Source: Betaproteobacteria bacterium Ga0077523
GTDB taxonomy: Bacteria; Pseudomonadota; Gammaproteobacteria; Burkholderiales; Ga0077523
Direction of reading: 5' to 3'
Assembly: GCA_001464695.1 (NCBI GenBank)
Contig: LNDQ01000120.1
Coordinates: forward strand, 108,739 to 172,738
Length of the DNA: 64,000 bases
Positions 43,359 through 51,663 of this stretch are shown piece by piece. The translations under genes were made by a program, and so were the position numbers. The first letter of the stretch is position 1, and every line of letters begins with the position of its first letter. The notes below the pieces were generated by a model, which was not told where the DNA came from, did not search any database, and saw only the letters and a list, made by a program, of their open reading frames with translations.

Positions 43359-44522
43359 ATGAACCTGCCCCAGCCCGACGAACACCAGGAAATCCGCGAC
43401 GCCGTTCGTGCACTCTGCGCCGAGTACCCGGACGAGTACCACCGCCGCATCGACGCCGAGCGCGGCTACCCCGAAGCCTTCGTCGACGCGCTGACCAAGG
43501 CCGGCTGGCTCGCGGCCATGATCCCTCAGGCGTACGGCGGTTCCGGGCTCGGACTCACCGAAGCCTCGGTGATCATGGAAGAGATCAACCGCTCCGGCGG
43601 TAACTCCGGTGCGTGCCATGGACAGATGTACAACATGGGCACACTGCTGCGGCACGGTTCCGAGGAACAGAAGCGGCACTACCTGCCGAAGATCGCGAGC
43701 GGTGAGCTGCGCCTGCAGTCCATGGGCGTGACCGAACCCACCACCGGCACCGACACGACGAAGATCAAGACCGTGGCGGTTCGCAAGGGCGATCGGTACG
43801 TCGTGAACGGCCAGAAGGTGTGGATCTCGCGCGTGCAGCATTCGGACCTCATGATCCTGCTTGCGCGCACCACGCCGCTCGCGGACGTCAAGAAGAAGTC
43901 GGAGGGCATGTCGATCTTCCTGGTGGATCTCAATCAGGCGCTGCGAAGCGGCATGACCGTCCGGCAGATCCCGAACATGGTCAACCACGAGACCAACGAA
44001 CTGTTCTTCGACGATCTCGAGATTCCCGCGGAGAATCTGATCGGGGAAGAGGGCAAGGGCTTTCGCTACATTCTCGACGGTTTGAACGCCGAGCGCACGC
44101 TGATCGCGGCCGAGTGCATCGGCGACGGCTACTGGTTCATCGACCGGGTCACGCGCTACGCCAAGGAGCGCCACGTGTTCGACCGGCCCATCGGCCAGAA
44201 CCAGGGCGTGCAGTTCCCCATCGCCGAAAGCTACATCGAGGTGGAAGCGGCCAACCTGATGCGCTGGAAAGCCTGTCGCCTCTTCGACGCCCACCAGGAG
44301 TGCGGTGCAGAAGCCAACATGGCGAAGTACCTTGCCGCCAAGGCCTCGTGGGAGGCTGCCAACGCCTGCCTTCAGTTCCACGGCGGCTTCGGCTTCGCGG
44401 CCGAGTACGACGTGGAGCGCAAATTCCGCGAGACGCGGCTGTATCAGGTGGCGCCCATCTCCACCAACCTGATCCTGTCGTACGTGGCAGAACACATCCT
44501 GGACCTGCCCCGCTCGTTCTGA
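43359..44522 (+). CDS. Acyl-CoA dehydrogenase
   Basis: 387 residues, full acyl-CoA dehydrogenase fold with FAD contacts S-M-G-V-T-E-P-T-T-G-T-D-T (121-133) and V-N-G-Q-K-V-W-I-S (149-157), and Q-F-H-G-G-F-G-F-A near 339-347. The usual catalytic Glu near the C-terminus (as in Y-E-G-T) is replaced by Gln363 in L-Y-Q-V-A-P. Glu245 in G-L-N-A-E-R-T aligns by pattern with the base of isovaleryl-CoA dehydrogenase (L-D-L-E-R), suggesting the alternative base position. Last gene of the catabolic run. Confidence 0.88.
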   Translation: MNLPQPDEHQEIRDAVRALCAEYPDEYHRRIDAERGYPEAFVDALTKAGWLAAMIPQAYGGSGLGLTEASVIMEEINRSGGNSGACHGQMYNMGTLLRHGSEEQKRHYLPKIASGELRLQSMGVTEPTTGTDTTKIKTVAVRKGDRYVVNGQKVWISRVQHSDLMILLARTTPLADVKKKSEGMSIFLVDLNQALRSGMTVRQIPNMVNHETNELFFDDLEIPAENLIGEEGKGFRYILDGLNAERTLIAAECIGDGYWFIDRVTRYAKERHVFDRPIGQNQGVQFPIAESYIEVEAANLMRWKACRLFDAHQECGAEANMAKYLAAKASWEAANACLQFHGGFGFAAEYDVERKFRETRLYQVAPISTNLILSYVAEHILDLPRSF

Positions 44523-44528
44523 CCGGCG

Positions 44529-44966
44529 TCAGGCGATCCAGCGATCGTGCCGGTCGCGACGCTCCTGCCGATAGTTGGTCACCTCCAGCCGCAGGCCGTC
44601 CGGATCTTCGAAGAACACGGCCCAGTAGTCAGGTGCGTATTCCGGATGGTGCTCCGCGTCAGACGCTTCGATGCCGGCCGCGTGCAGTTGTCGCGCCAGC
44701 GCGCGCACCTCGTCTATCGAATCCACCCGCAGGCAAAGATGGTGCATGCCGGGGGCATAGGCGTCGTGCGGCCGCTCCACGCGGGACGGCCGCAGCACGA
44801 TCCCGAAATGCCGGTTGTAGAACTGGACGTGCGGATCGCCGCCCAGAGTGAACGCGTTCTTGCGAAATCCGAGCGCGCCTGCGAGGACATGGTCGTAGAA
44901 CGCCTCGGACCGATTCAGGTCGGATACGGTGAGGTAGACGTGATCGATGCCGACGACTTCGGTCAT
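44529..44966 (-). CDS. VOC/glyoxalase-fold protein
   Basis: 145 residues from the ATG at 44966. Vicinal-oxygen-chelate pattern: I-D-H-V-Y-L-T-V-S-D-L (metal His near 9), H-H-L-C-L-R-V (second His near 74) and F-F-E-D-P-D-G-L-R-L-E-V (Glu near 131). This could be a metal-dependent lyase, isomerase or dioxygenase. It ends 6 bases past the convergent acyl-CoA dehydrogenase. Confidence 0.83.
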   Translation of the reverse strand: MTEVVGIDHVYLTVSDLNRSEAFYDHVLAGALGFRKNAFTLGGDPHVQFYNRHFGIVLRPSRVERPHDAYAPGMHHLCLRVDSIDEVRALARQLHAAGIEASDAEHHPEYAPDYWAVFFEDPDGLRLEVTNYRQERRDRHDRWIA

Positions 44967-45275
44967 GGCTGCAGCCCCCCGTGGCAATGGCATCCTGAGT
45001 TCGGAATTCACCAGTGTACCCAGACTGCCAGATGCCACCCGCGGTTCTGTTGCAGCGCAGAAGGCACCCTTCGCCAATTGCGAACGCAGACTTCTCATTT
45101 TGCGTTTGCCGCCAGTTGCACTCAGGCATACATTTGCGGTGACGCAAGGGCCTTCGGCCTGCGCGTCTCGGGAGGTACTGGGAACGCATTCCAGAAGCAA
45201 CGGCGCTTGAGACGACCGGGCTGCACGGGTTGTCGAGACGTCGCAAGACAATCAACCAGAAGCTGGGAGGAAGCG
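44967..45275. promoter_or_regulatory. Divergent region before the PQQ dehydrogenase
   Basis: 309 bases between the VOC start and the dehydrogenase ATG. It is AT-richer than the flanks and holds a GGGCC-TTCG-GGCC-type hairpin at about 45147. No coding sequence is credible here. A GGGAGG ribosome-binding site lies at 45265-45270. I cannot define a specific promoter or riboswitch. Confidence 0.4.
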
Positions 45276-47090
45276 ATGCGTACGAGGCAACACGCAGGGA
45301 GACTGACGGCGTTGGCGGTGGGTGTAATCTGTGCCGCCGCGGCGTTCGCCGGGGATGTGACGCCGGATCGGCTCGTCAACAGCGAGCGCGAACCGGGCAA
45401 CTGGCTCAACCACCACGGCAACCTGGAAGCGCATCGCTTCTCGGCCCTGGACCAGATCAACACCAAGAACGTCAAGAAGCTCAAGGTCGCCTTCACCTGG
45501 GCGATGGGCGGCACGCAGGGGGGCGGCAAGGAGATCATCAAGTGGCCCTTTGCCGGCCTGGAAGGCACCCCGGTCGCCGAGAACGGCTTCCTCTACATCA
45601 CCACAGGCTGGGGTGTCGTGACGAAGCTGGATACGCGCGGCGGCGTCCCCAAGATGGTGTGGCAGTACAACCCGGCCCCAGATCCCGACTACGCGACCAC
45701 GGTGGCCTGTTGCGGCATCAACAATCGCGGCGCCGTGCTGGCCGGCAACATGGTGATCTCGCCCGTCATCGACGGCCGCATCGTCGCGCTGAACAAGACT
45801 GACGGCACGAAGGTGTGGGAGGCGCAGGTCGCCGATCCGGGCAAGAGCGAGACCATCACGGGCGCTCCGCTGATCGTCAAGGACATGGTCGTCACCGGGA
45901 TGGCGGGCGCCGAGTACGGCGTGCGCGGCTGGATCGAAGCCCTGGACATGAAGACCGGGAAGCGCCGCTGGCGGACCTACACGATTCCGGCACCTGGAGA
46001 GCCCGGCAGCGAAACCTGGAAGGACAAGCACGGCGCCTGGAAGACCGGCGGCGGCACCACCTGGGTGACCGGCTCCTACGATCCGGAGCTCAACATCATC
46101 GTCTGGGGTACCGCGAATCCGGGTCCGGACTGGGACAATGCCTACCGTCCCGGTGACAACCTGTGGACCGACTCGACCATCGCGCTCGATGCCGATACGG
46201 GCAAGATCAAGTGGGGCTTCCAGCACACGCCGAACGATCCGTACGACTACGACTCGATCAACGAGAACACCTTCGTCGATACGCAGATCAACGGCGCGTT
46301 CCGGCGCGCGACCCTGCATGCCAACCGCAACGGCTACGCCTACGCCCTGGATCGCAAGACCGGTGAACCGCTCTGGTGTACTCAGTTCGTAGCGGAGCTC
46401 AACTGGTCCGGCGGCCTGGACGCCAAGTGCAAGCCGAAGACCTACGATCCGAAAAAGGACGTGCAGACCTACGTGCCGGGTACGGCCGCAGGCCGCGGCA
46501 CCGCCACCAAGGGTCGCGGCACCGTGGAAGGCGTGCTGAAGCCGGGCCACATGGGGGGCAAGAACTGGCCGCCCACCACGTACAGCCCGCAAACCAACCT
46601 CTACTACATCCCGACCATCGACGGCTGCAACAAGGCCTTCGCCGAAGTGGCCGTGCCGGGCGAGTTCAAGCATCGCCAGCTGTTCCTGGGCGGCGCGCCG
46701 TTCTCGACCTTCGAGGATCAGGAGTGCGGCCGCATCTGGGGTTCGATCACCGCGATCGACGTGGGTACCGGCAAGGTGGTGAAGAAGCACACCACCAAGC
46801 ACCCGCAACTGGGTGGCCTGCTGTCGACCGCCGGCGGTCTGGTGTTTGCCGGCTACGCCGAAGGCCAGGTGGTGGCGCTGGATGCCGAATCGCTTACCGA
46901 ACTGTGGAAGTTCGAGACCGGCTCAGCGATCAACGCGCCGCCCATGAGCTACATGGCCGATGGCAAGCAGTACATCGCGATCGAAGTCGGTCTCGGTGGT
47001 GCCTGGCCCCAGTGGTTCGTCAGCGCCACGCCGGAGCTGAAGTCGCAGGTGCCCAGCAACATGCTGTACGTGTTCTCGGTCGAGGACTGA
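45276..47090 (+). CDS. PQQ-dependent methanol/ethanol-type dehydrogenase with lanthanide signature
   Basis: 604 residues, signal peptide about 1-25 (A-A-A-A-F-A-G). Eight-bladed quinoprotein: adjacent Cys145-Cys146 (vicinal disulfide over PQQ), metal ligands Glu213 (A-G-A-E-Y-G) and Asn281 (T-A-N-P-G), catalytic Asp324 and Asp326 in P-Y-D-Y-D. The second Asp, two residues after the base, is the residue that marks lanthanide-dependent XoxF/PedH-type enzymes; calcium MxaF has Ala there. Sequence style (C-C-G-I-N-N-R-G, N-D-P-Y-D-Y-D) looks nearer to broad alcohol dehydrogenases than to classic XoxF. Substrate undetermined. ATG chosen for the GGGAGG 6 bases upstream. Confidence 0.9.
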   Translation: MRTRQHAGRLTALAVGVICAAAAFAGDVTPDRLVNSEREPGNWLNHHGNLEAHRFSALDQINTKNVKKLKVAFTWAMGGTQGGGKEIIKWPFAGLEGTPVAENGFLYITTGWGVVTKLDTRGGVPKMVWQYNPAPDPDYATTVACCGINNRGAVLAGNMVISPVIDGRIVALNKTDGTKVWEAQVADPGKSETITGAPLIVKDMVVTGMAGAEYGVRGWIEALDMKTGKRRWRTYTIPAPGEPGSETWKDKHGAWKTGGGTTWVTGSYDPELNIIVWGTANPGPDWDNAYRPGDNLWTDSTIALDADTGKIKWGFQHTPNDPYDYDSINENTFVDTQINGAFRRATLHANRNGYAYALDRKTGEPLWCTQFVAELNWSGGLDAKCKPKTYDPKKDVQTYVPGTAAGRGTATKGRGTVEGVLKPGHMGGKNWPPTTYSPQTNLYYIPTIDGCNKAFAEVAVPGEFKHRQLFLGGAPFSTFEDQECGRIWGSITAIDVGTGKVVKKHTTKHPQLGGLLSTAGGLVFAGYAEGQVVALDAESLTELWKFETGSAINAPPMSYMADGKQYIAIEVGLGGAWPQWFVSATPELKSQVPSNMLYVFSVED

Positions 47091-47110
47091 GCATCATCGC
47101 GTGAATTGCG

Positions 47111-47139
47111 CACAGGGCCGGCTGCGAGCCGGCCCTGTG
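47111..47139. terminator. 13-base-pair hairpin between dehydrogenase and cytochrome genes
   Basis: CACAGGGCCGGCT-GCG-AGCCGGCCCTGTG, perfectly paired with a three-base loop, 20 bases after the dehydrogenase stop. No T-tract follows. It may be a partial terminator or mRNA 3'-end stabiliser that lowers expression of the downstream cytochrome relative to the dehydrogenase. Confidence 0.6.
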
Positions 47140-47215
47140 ACGTCTGGAACCCGCAACGTGTGACCCGTCGGGCTCGAACCTCCGAGTCCGGACACAGATA
47201 TCAAGGTAGACGTGA

Positions 47216-47599
47216 ATGAAAGGCTTTCGTAATTCAACACTGTTCCTGCTCGGCGCTGGACTTTGTGGAGTGGGTGCGCTGTCACTCCAGCCGGAGCCCG
47301 CATCGGCAGAAACGGAAACCGGTGATCGCCCCGAGATCATCGTGCCGCGGGCTGGTGGCCGCGCCGCGTTCGAGAAGTTCGGCTGCATCACCTGCCACCT
47401 GGGCGACGGCCGCGGCGGCCAGAACGAAGGCGGCTACGGCGCGGACCTGCGGATCACGAAGCTCACCGAAGAGGAGCTGGTTCAGACGATCGCCAACGGG
47501 CGTGCCGGCAAGGGCATGCCGCCCTTCAAGGGCCTGATCGATGATGAAACCCTGGGCGTTCTCGCGAAGTACATCAAGGTGGAACTGCGCCTGAAGTAG
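47216..47599 (+). CDS. Small periplasmic cytochrome c
   Basis: 127 residues with a signal peptide ending A-S-A-E (about 32). One heme c site, C-I-T-C-H at 57-61, and an axial Met101 in K-G-M-P-P-F. It is the kind of monoheme cytochrome that accepts electrons from PQQ dehydrogenases (like MxaG/XoxG). AAGGTAGACG precedes the ATG. Partnership with the dehydrogenase is inferred from adjacency and orientation. Confidence 0.87.
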   Translation: MKGFRNSTLFLLGAGLCGVGALSLQPEPASAETETGDRPEIIVPRAGGRAAFEKFGCITCHLGDGRGGQNEGGYGADLRITKLTEEELVQTIANGRAGKGMPPFKGLIDDETLGVLAKYIKVELRLK

Positions 47600-47649
47600 C
47601 GCGGATCGCCGGAAGATCTCTCAGGGCAAGTCCGATTTCGGGCGCGGGG

Positions 47650-47666
47650 GCCCGGCTCAAAGCCGG
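47650..47666. terminator. Hairpin after the cytochrome gene
   Basis: CCCGGCT-CAA-AGCCGGG, 7 base pairs, about 50 bases past the cytochrome stop and before the convergent gene ending at 47739. No T-tract; weak evidence for termination. Confidence 0.4.
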
Positions 47667-47738
47667 GGATCGACGGTCGAGCGAGTCGCCGCTGGACGCC
47701 GACAAGGTAACGCTCGCGCCAAGACGGCGGTGCGGAGG

Positions 47739-48206
47739 CTACCGCTTCGCTTCGGCCAGTTGCTCCGGCGTCATCTTCGCCGCCACCTGCGCCAGCACCC
47801 GCTCGAGATCGAGTCGAGGGTAGGTCATGCCGGCGGCAATGTCAGCGGCCACCCAGCGATAGGCCTCCACGAGATTCTTGTGGGCACCCTGGGCCAACTG
47901 CAGGTAGATGAACTTCATCAGCCCCTTGCCGTGCTTGAGGTCCTCCCGGGCCAGGAGTTCCGCGGCATAGCCGTGCGCTTCGCGGAAGTCCCCGGTTTCG
48001 CGTCCCCGGTCGAAGGCATCCCGGCCCTTGATGAAGAGCTCCATGTTCTTGTTTTCGTAATCGCACTTCTCCTGCGTCTCTTCCATGCAGACGAAGGCGT
48101 CCTGCGCCGCCTCTTCGGCAGCGCTCGCAGGACCAGCCCCGACGGCCACCACCAGGAGCAGCAAGATTGCCAATGCGCTCACGACGATGTTCATCGCTTC
48201 ACTCAC
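47739..48206 (-). CDS. Secreted helical protein, Sel1-like pattern, unknown role
   Basis: 155 residues, signal peptide about 1-29 (A-G-P-A-S-A-A-E). The body is alpha-helical with L-L-A-R-E-D-L-K-H-G-K-G-L-M-K-F and A-H-K-N-L-V-E-A-Y-R-W-V-A-A-D-I, reminiscent of a degenerate Sel1/TPR repeat, and a Cys pair (C-M-E-E-T-Q-E-K-C). It starts 5 bases after the stop of the gene at 48211, so it is probably co-transcribed with it. Confidence 0.65.
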   Translation of the reverse strand: MSEAMNIVVSALAILLLLVVAVGAGPASAAEEAAQDAFVCMEETQEKCDYENKNMELFIKGRDAFDRGRETGDFREAHGYAAELLAREDLKHGKGLMKFIYLQLAQGAHKNLVEAYRWVAADIAAGMTYPRLDLERVLAQVAAKMTPEQLAEAKR

Positions 48207-48210
48207 TCTT

Positions 48211-48702
48211 TCACTTGCCCAGATCGGCGAGGGCCCGCGCCTTGGCCGAGTCGAAATAGTAGGTCGCCGAACTGAACTGTCCGCTCGACCCCACCTCGAA
48301 CAGGCCGACCATGTCGATCTTGAGCGTGCCGCCGCTATTGCGGTCCTCGGCCTCCCAGGTGAACACGATGGCCGCAGAGCTTTCCTGCACGAACATCTTC
48401 TTGACCTGGTAGGTGGCCTTGTAGGCCTTGAATTCCGCCTCGAAATACCGGGTCAACTCGGCCCGGCCGGACTGCCGCGACAACGGGCTCTCGCGCGTAG
48501 CGTTCGACGCGAAATACTTGACGAAGCTCGTGCTGTCGCCGGCTTCCATGGCCGTGTTGTATTCCGCCACGGCCTGCTTGACCAGGTGCTCCACCTGCAT
48601 GGCCACGGACCCGGCCGCTTGTGCAGTGCGCCATGGCAACGCCGCAGCCAAAGCCACCACCGAAACAAACAGCATCACCTCCAGTCGCTTTCTCATCGCC
48701 AT
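48211..48702 (-). CDS. Secreted NTF2/SnoaL-like protein
   Basis: 163 residues, signal peptide about 1-29 (W-R-T-A-Q-A-A-G). The body has the cone-shaped NTF2-like pattern: V-A-E-Y-N-T-A-M-E-A-G-D-S-T-S-F-V-K-Y-F-A near 45-65, then L-T-R-Y-F-E-A-E-F-K-A-Y, with alternating strands at the end (I-V-F-T-W-E-A-E-D). No catalytic pair is obvious, so a binding or DUF4440-like role is likely. The ATG two codons in is equally possible. Confidence 0.72.
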   Translation of the reverse strand: MAMRKRLEVMLFVSVVALAAALPWRTAQAAGSVAMQVEHLVKQAVAEYNTAMEAGDSTSFVKYFASNATRESPLSRQSGRAELTRYFEAEFKAYKATYQVKKMFVQESSAAIVFTWEAEDRNSGGTLKIDMVGLFEVGSSGQFSSATYYFDSAKARALADLGK

Positions 48703-48833
48703 CCGCCCACTTTTCGAAGGCTTCGAGTCTAGTGGCCGGAGCGCGTGATGCCTAGAGGGTTTCTGCCCGGCCTGGTGCGAAGGTTTCCGATCGGTCCCTT
48801 CACCTCGCACCCTGGAACCGGGCGCAAGGCCCG

Positions 48834-49673
48834 TTACGCGGGCAATCGCTGGTCGATCCAGCCCACAATATCCGCCATGACACCTTCCTTGCCGAGGTCG
48901 TTGAGGAGATCGTGATAGTGGCCCTCGTAGAGCTTCAGCGTCTTGTCCTGCGAGCCGACCGTGTCGTGGAAGAACTGGCTGCCGCCCGGAACGGTCGCCT
49001 TGTCCTTGGTGCCGTGCAGAATGAACACGGGCAGCTTGATCGTCGGGAATTCGCGCTCCATCCGCTCGGTGGCTCGCACCAGCGCGACAACGGTCTTCAC
49101 CGGCTGCGTCTCGTTCAACGTGAGCGGGTCCGCCTTCAACGCGGCGAGCGCCTTGGGGTCGCGCGTGAAATCATCCATCTTGAGCTTGAGAACGGGGAGC
49201 TTCGGCGCGATGGCGCTGAGTCCCTTGAGTATGGCGAGCGCGAAGGCGGGCGCATACACGCGGAACGCGAAGCTCTCGCAGATGAACCCCGCGAGTTCCG
49301 CCTGATTGTCGAGGGCGTACGTGCATCCGACCACGCCCCCCGCGCTATGGCCGAGCAGATAGACCGGCAGACCGGGCTCGCGCGACTTTGCGAGCTTGAT
49401 GAATGCAGCCAGGTCGCCAACGTACTCGGCCGCGTCATCGATGTACAACCGCGCTCCCGTCGACTTGCCACGCCCGCGCATGTCGATCGCGTATACGGCG
49501 AAGCCCTTCGCCGCGAGCTGCTCGCCGGCCCAGAGGTACTGCCCACTGTGTGAATTGACGCCGTGATTGATGACGACCACCGCACGCGGTTTGTCCGCCG
49601 GCTTCCACGTTCGAAAGAAGATCCTGATGCCGCCGGGCCGCTCGAAGGTCTCTTCGGTCGGAATGTGTGCCAT
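48834..49673 (-). CDS. Monoacylglycerol lipase-like alpha/beta hydrolase
   Basis: 279 residues. N-H-G-V-N-S-H-S-G (36-44) is the lysophospholipase/monoacylglycerol lipase oxyanion region, D-M-R-G-R-G-K-S-T follows, the nucleophile is in L-G-H-S-A-G-G, the acid in L-H-G-T-K-D-K-A-T and His in E-G-H-Y-H-D-L-L. Probable serine esterase on acylglycerols or similar lipids. The 157 bases between it and the VOC gene hold no gene. Confidence 0.87.
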   Translation of the reverse strand: MAHIPTEETFERPGGIRIFFRTWKPADKPRAVVVINHGVNSHSGQYLWAGEQLAAKGFAVYAIDMRGRGKSTGARLYIDDAAEYVGDLAAFIKLAKSREPGLPVYLLGHSAGGVVGCTYALDNQAELAGFICESFAFRVYAPAFALAILKGLSAIAPKLPVLKLKMDDFTRDPKALAALKADPLTLNETQPVKTVVALVRATERMEREFPTIKLPVFILHGTKDKATVPGGSQFFHDTVGSQDKTLKLYEGHYHDLLNDLGKEGVMADIVGWIDQRLPA

Positions 49674-49830
49674 TTCAATCTCCCTGGTGTGTGCGACCGG
49701 ACTAGCCGGGGCGTGGCGACGTTCGCCACACTGTCACACGCTTTGTAGCACCACCCCTCGAACGGTCCGATGTACTTGCGGACCTTTGTCGTGCAGATTC
49801 GTGCTGCCTGGCTGCATCGCGCCTGTGGAA

Positions 49831-50220
49831 TCACGTCCGCTGGCGGGCGTAGCTCACTGTCAGCATCTCCCATTGGTGACCATCCGGTTCGTTCCAGTAG
49901 ACGATCCGGCCGCCATGATCCACGTTGACGCGATAGTCCACGGGGCCATGGACGTTGCTGCGGTAAGGGATCCTCGCCGTCGCGATCCGTCCGAGGATCG
50001 TCTCGAACGCATCCTCGCTCACCCTGAAACAGAAGTGGATCAGAGGAAACGGCTCGGTCCATTCGTCGAAATCGAAGGTGAGACCGTCGTTCACGTATAC
50101 GGGCGCAAACGGCCCCACGCCCGTCTCCGACCAGGGCACGCCGAGCAGCTCGGCCAGCAGCTTCGCGCCGGCCACCTTGTTGCGGGACGGCACCAGGAGG
50201 TGATCGAGGTGAATGGTCAT
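49831..50220 (-). CDS. VOC-family protein
   Basis: 129 residues. Glyoxalase-like pattern with L-D-H-L-L-V-P (metal His near 6), I-H-F-C-F-R-V near 61 and W-N-E-P-D-G-H-Q-W-E-M-L (Glu near 118). In same-direction series with the acetyltransferase upstream (68-base gap). Substrate unknown. Confidence 0.83.
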   Translation of the reverse strand: MTIHLDHLLVPSRNKVAGAKLLAELLGVPWSETGVGPFAPVYVNDGLTFDFDEWTEPFPLIHFCFRVSEDAFETILGRIATARIPYRSNVHGPVDYRVNVDHGGRIVYWNEPDGHQWEMLTVSYARQRT

Positions 50221-50287
50221 TGCGCTCTCCTGTCCAAGGAACGGCCCGCCGCCCGGGAGGTCAGACCGTGCTCTCCGGTGCCTGGAA

Positions 50288-50812
50288 TCATCCGGCCGAA
50301 GGAGCGGACCCGTGATCCTTCATCCACCGCCCGTCCGCAAGGACGACGGAAGTTTCCACCTGTCGCGCCGGGATCGACCAGTACTTGCGAAGCAAGGCGT
50401 TCTTGATCTCGTCCGGGACGAGCAAGAACCCGTTGCGTCGATAGAAGGCGATCGCCCACGACGCATCGGCCCAGGTGCCGATCAGCACCGGTTTGTTCAC
50501 GAGCGCCTGTACGTGATGCAGAAGCATCGTGCCGACACCTTTTCTCTGCAGGTTCGGTGCGACGTAGGCGTGGCGCACCAGGGCGACATCGCCCCTGTCC
50601 TGGATGCCCATGATGCCCAGCAGGCGACCATCTTCCTCCGCCACCCAGAACGCGACGCCGGCTTCGATCTCGTGCTGCAGCTCGTCGCGCGGCATGTAGG
50701 GTTCGTGCCAACGATCGGCCGGGATGACGCCCTTGTAGGCCACGGCGGCGGCGTTCACGACATCGAACATGCCCTCGACATCTGCGGGCTCGCTCGGCCG
50801 TATCGTCGTCAT
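50288..50812 (-). CDS. GNAT-family N-acetyltransferase
   Basis: 174 residues. GNAT acetyl-CoA motif L-V-R-H-A-Y-V-A-P-N-L-Q-R-K-G-V-G-T-M-L-L (82-100) with the Q/R-x-x-G-x-G/A loop, and F-Y-R-R-N-G-F-L-L near 128. The N-terminal I-R-P-S-E-P-A-D-V-E-G is typical. Acceptor unknown. Confidence 0.87.
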   Translation of the reverse strand: MTTIRPSEPADVEGMFDVVNAAAVAYKGVIPADRWHEPYMPRDELQHEIEAGVAFWVAEEDGRLLGIMGIQDRGDVALVRHAYVAPNLQRKGVGTMLLHHVQALVNKPVLIGTWADASWAIAFYRRNGFLLVPDEIKNALLRKYWSIPARQVETSVVLADGRWMKDHGSAPSAG

Positions 50813-50842
50813 CGCCGATTCCGCGTCCCTGGGTAGTCGTGA

Positions 50843-51616
50843 TCAGGCGCTGTAGACGCCACCGTTCACGTCCAACGTGGCGCCCGTGATGAATCCGTCG
50901 TACTCGCTCGCGAGGAACACGGCGGCTCGTGCGACATCGTCAGCATTGCCGCCGCGTCCGAGCGGAATGCCGGCCACCGTCGCCTGGGCGGACTCGAGCG
51001 TCGTATGCGTGTTGTGGAAACTCGTCCCCAGGATCATGCCCGGCGCGATGGCGTTGACGCGCACGCCTTGCGGGCCCATCTCGTTGGCCAGGGCGCGCGT
51101 GAACGTGAGGATGGCGCCCTTCGCCGTGGAGTAGACCAGCGAGCCGGGATGACCGCCCTTGCGACCCGCCAGCGAAGACAGGTTGACGATACTGGCGCCA
51201 CCGCCGGCCTTGGCGGCGGCGATCAGGTGCGGCGCAGCGGCGCGCGTGACCCGACGGGCACTGTCGACGTTGAGGGTCATCACCTCGGTCCAGAATGCAT
51301 CGTCGGCCTCGGCCAGCGTCTTGCGCGCCACGAGCGACCCGGCATTGTTGACGAGCACATCCAGCCCGCCAAGAAACCGCAAGGCTTCGGCGACGAGGCG
51401 ATCACACTCCTCCAGCTTGGTGAGGTCGGCTGCGCAGTGAGCATAGCGTCGGTTGAGCTTTCGGGCTTCGGCCTCCAACTCCTTCGCCGCCGCGGCGCTG
51501 CTTCGATAGTGGACGAAGACATCACATCCACCCAGCAGCAACTGACGACTGATGGCGAGGCCGATGCCTTGTGCGCCGGCCGTGACCAGCGCGCGTTTGC
51601 CGTTGAGCTTGTGCAT
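50843..51616 (-). CDS. SDR-family oxidoreductase
   Basis: 257 residues. T-A-G-A-Q-G-I-G (11-18), V-N-N-A-G (88-92), catalytic Y-S-T-A-K near 160 and L-D-V-N-G-G at the end. The third residue after the nucleotide strand (Y-R-S-S) lacks the NAD-type Asp, which suggests NADP. Substrate unknown. Confidence 0.87.
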   Translation of the reverse strand: MHKLNGKRALVTAGAQGIGLAISRQLLLGGCDVFVHYRSSAAAAKELEAEARKLNRRYAHCAADLTKLEECDRLVAEALRFLGGLDVLVNNAGSLVARKTLAEADDAFWTEVMTLNVDSARRVTRAAAPHLIAAAKAGGGASIVNLSSLAGRKGGHPGSLVYSTAKGAILTFTRALANEMGPQGVRVNAIAPGMILGTSFHNTHTTLESAQATVAGIPLGRGGNADDVARAAVFLASEYDGFITGATLDVNGGVYSA

Positions 51617-51663
51617 GGAGGAGAGGGCGAAATGACGAATGTCGTTATTCTAGGGGCAGACGG

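Noticed and set aside
42297..44495. A 732-residue minus-strand frame opposite the hydratase and acyl-CoA dehydrogenase
   Set aside because: Antisense of two conserved enzymes and runs straight through a dispersed repeat.
45276..47090. Naming the PQQ dehydrogenase xoxF
   Set aside because: The lanthanide Asp is present, but surrounding motifs fit broader methanol/ethanol-family dehydrogenases at least as well, so no symbol was given.
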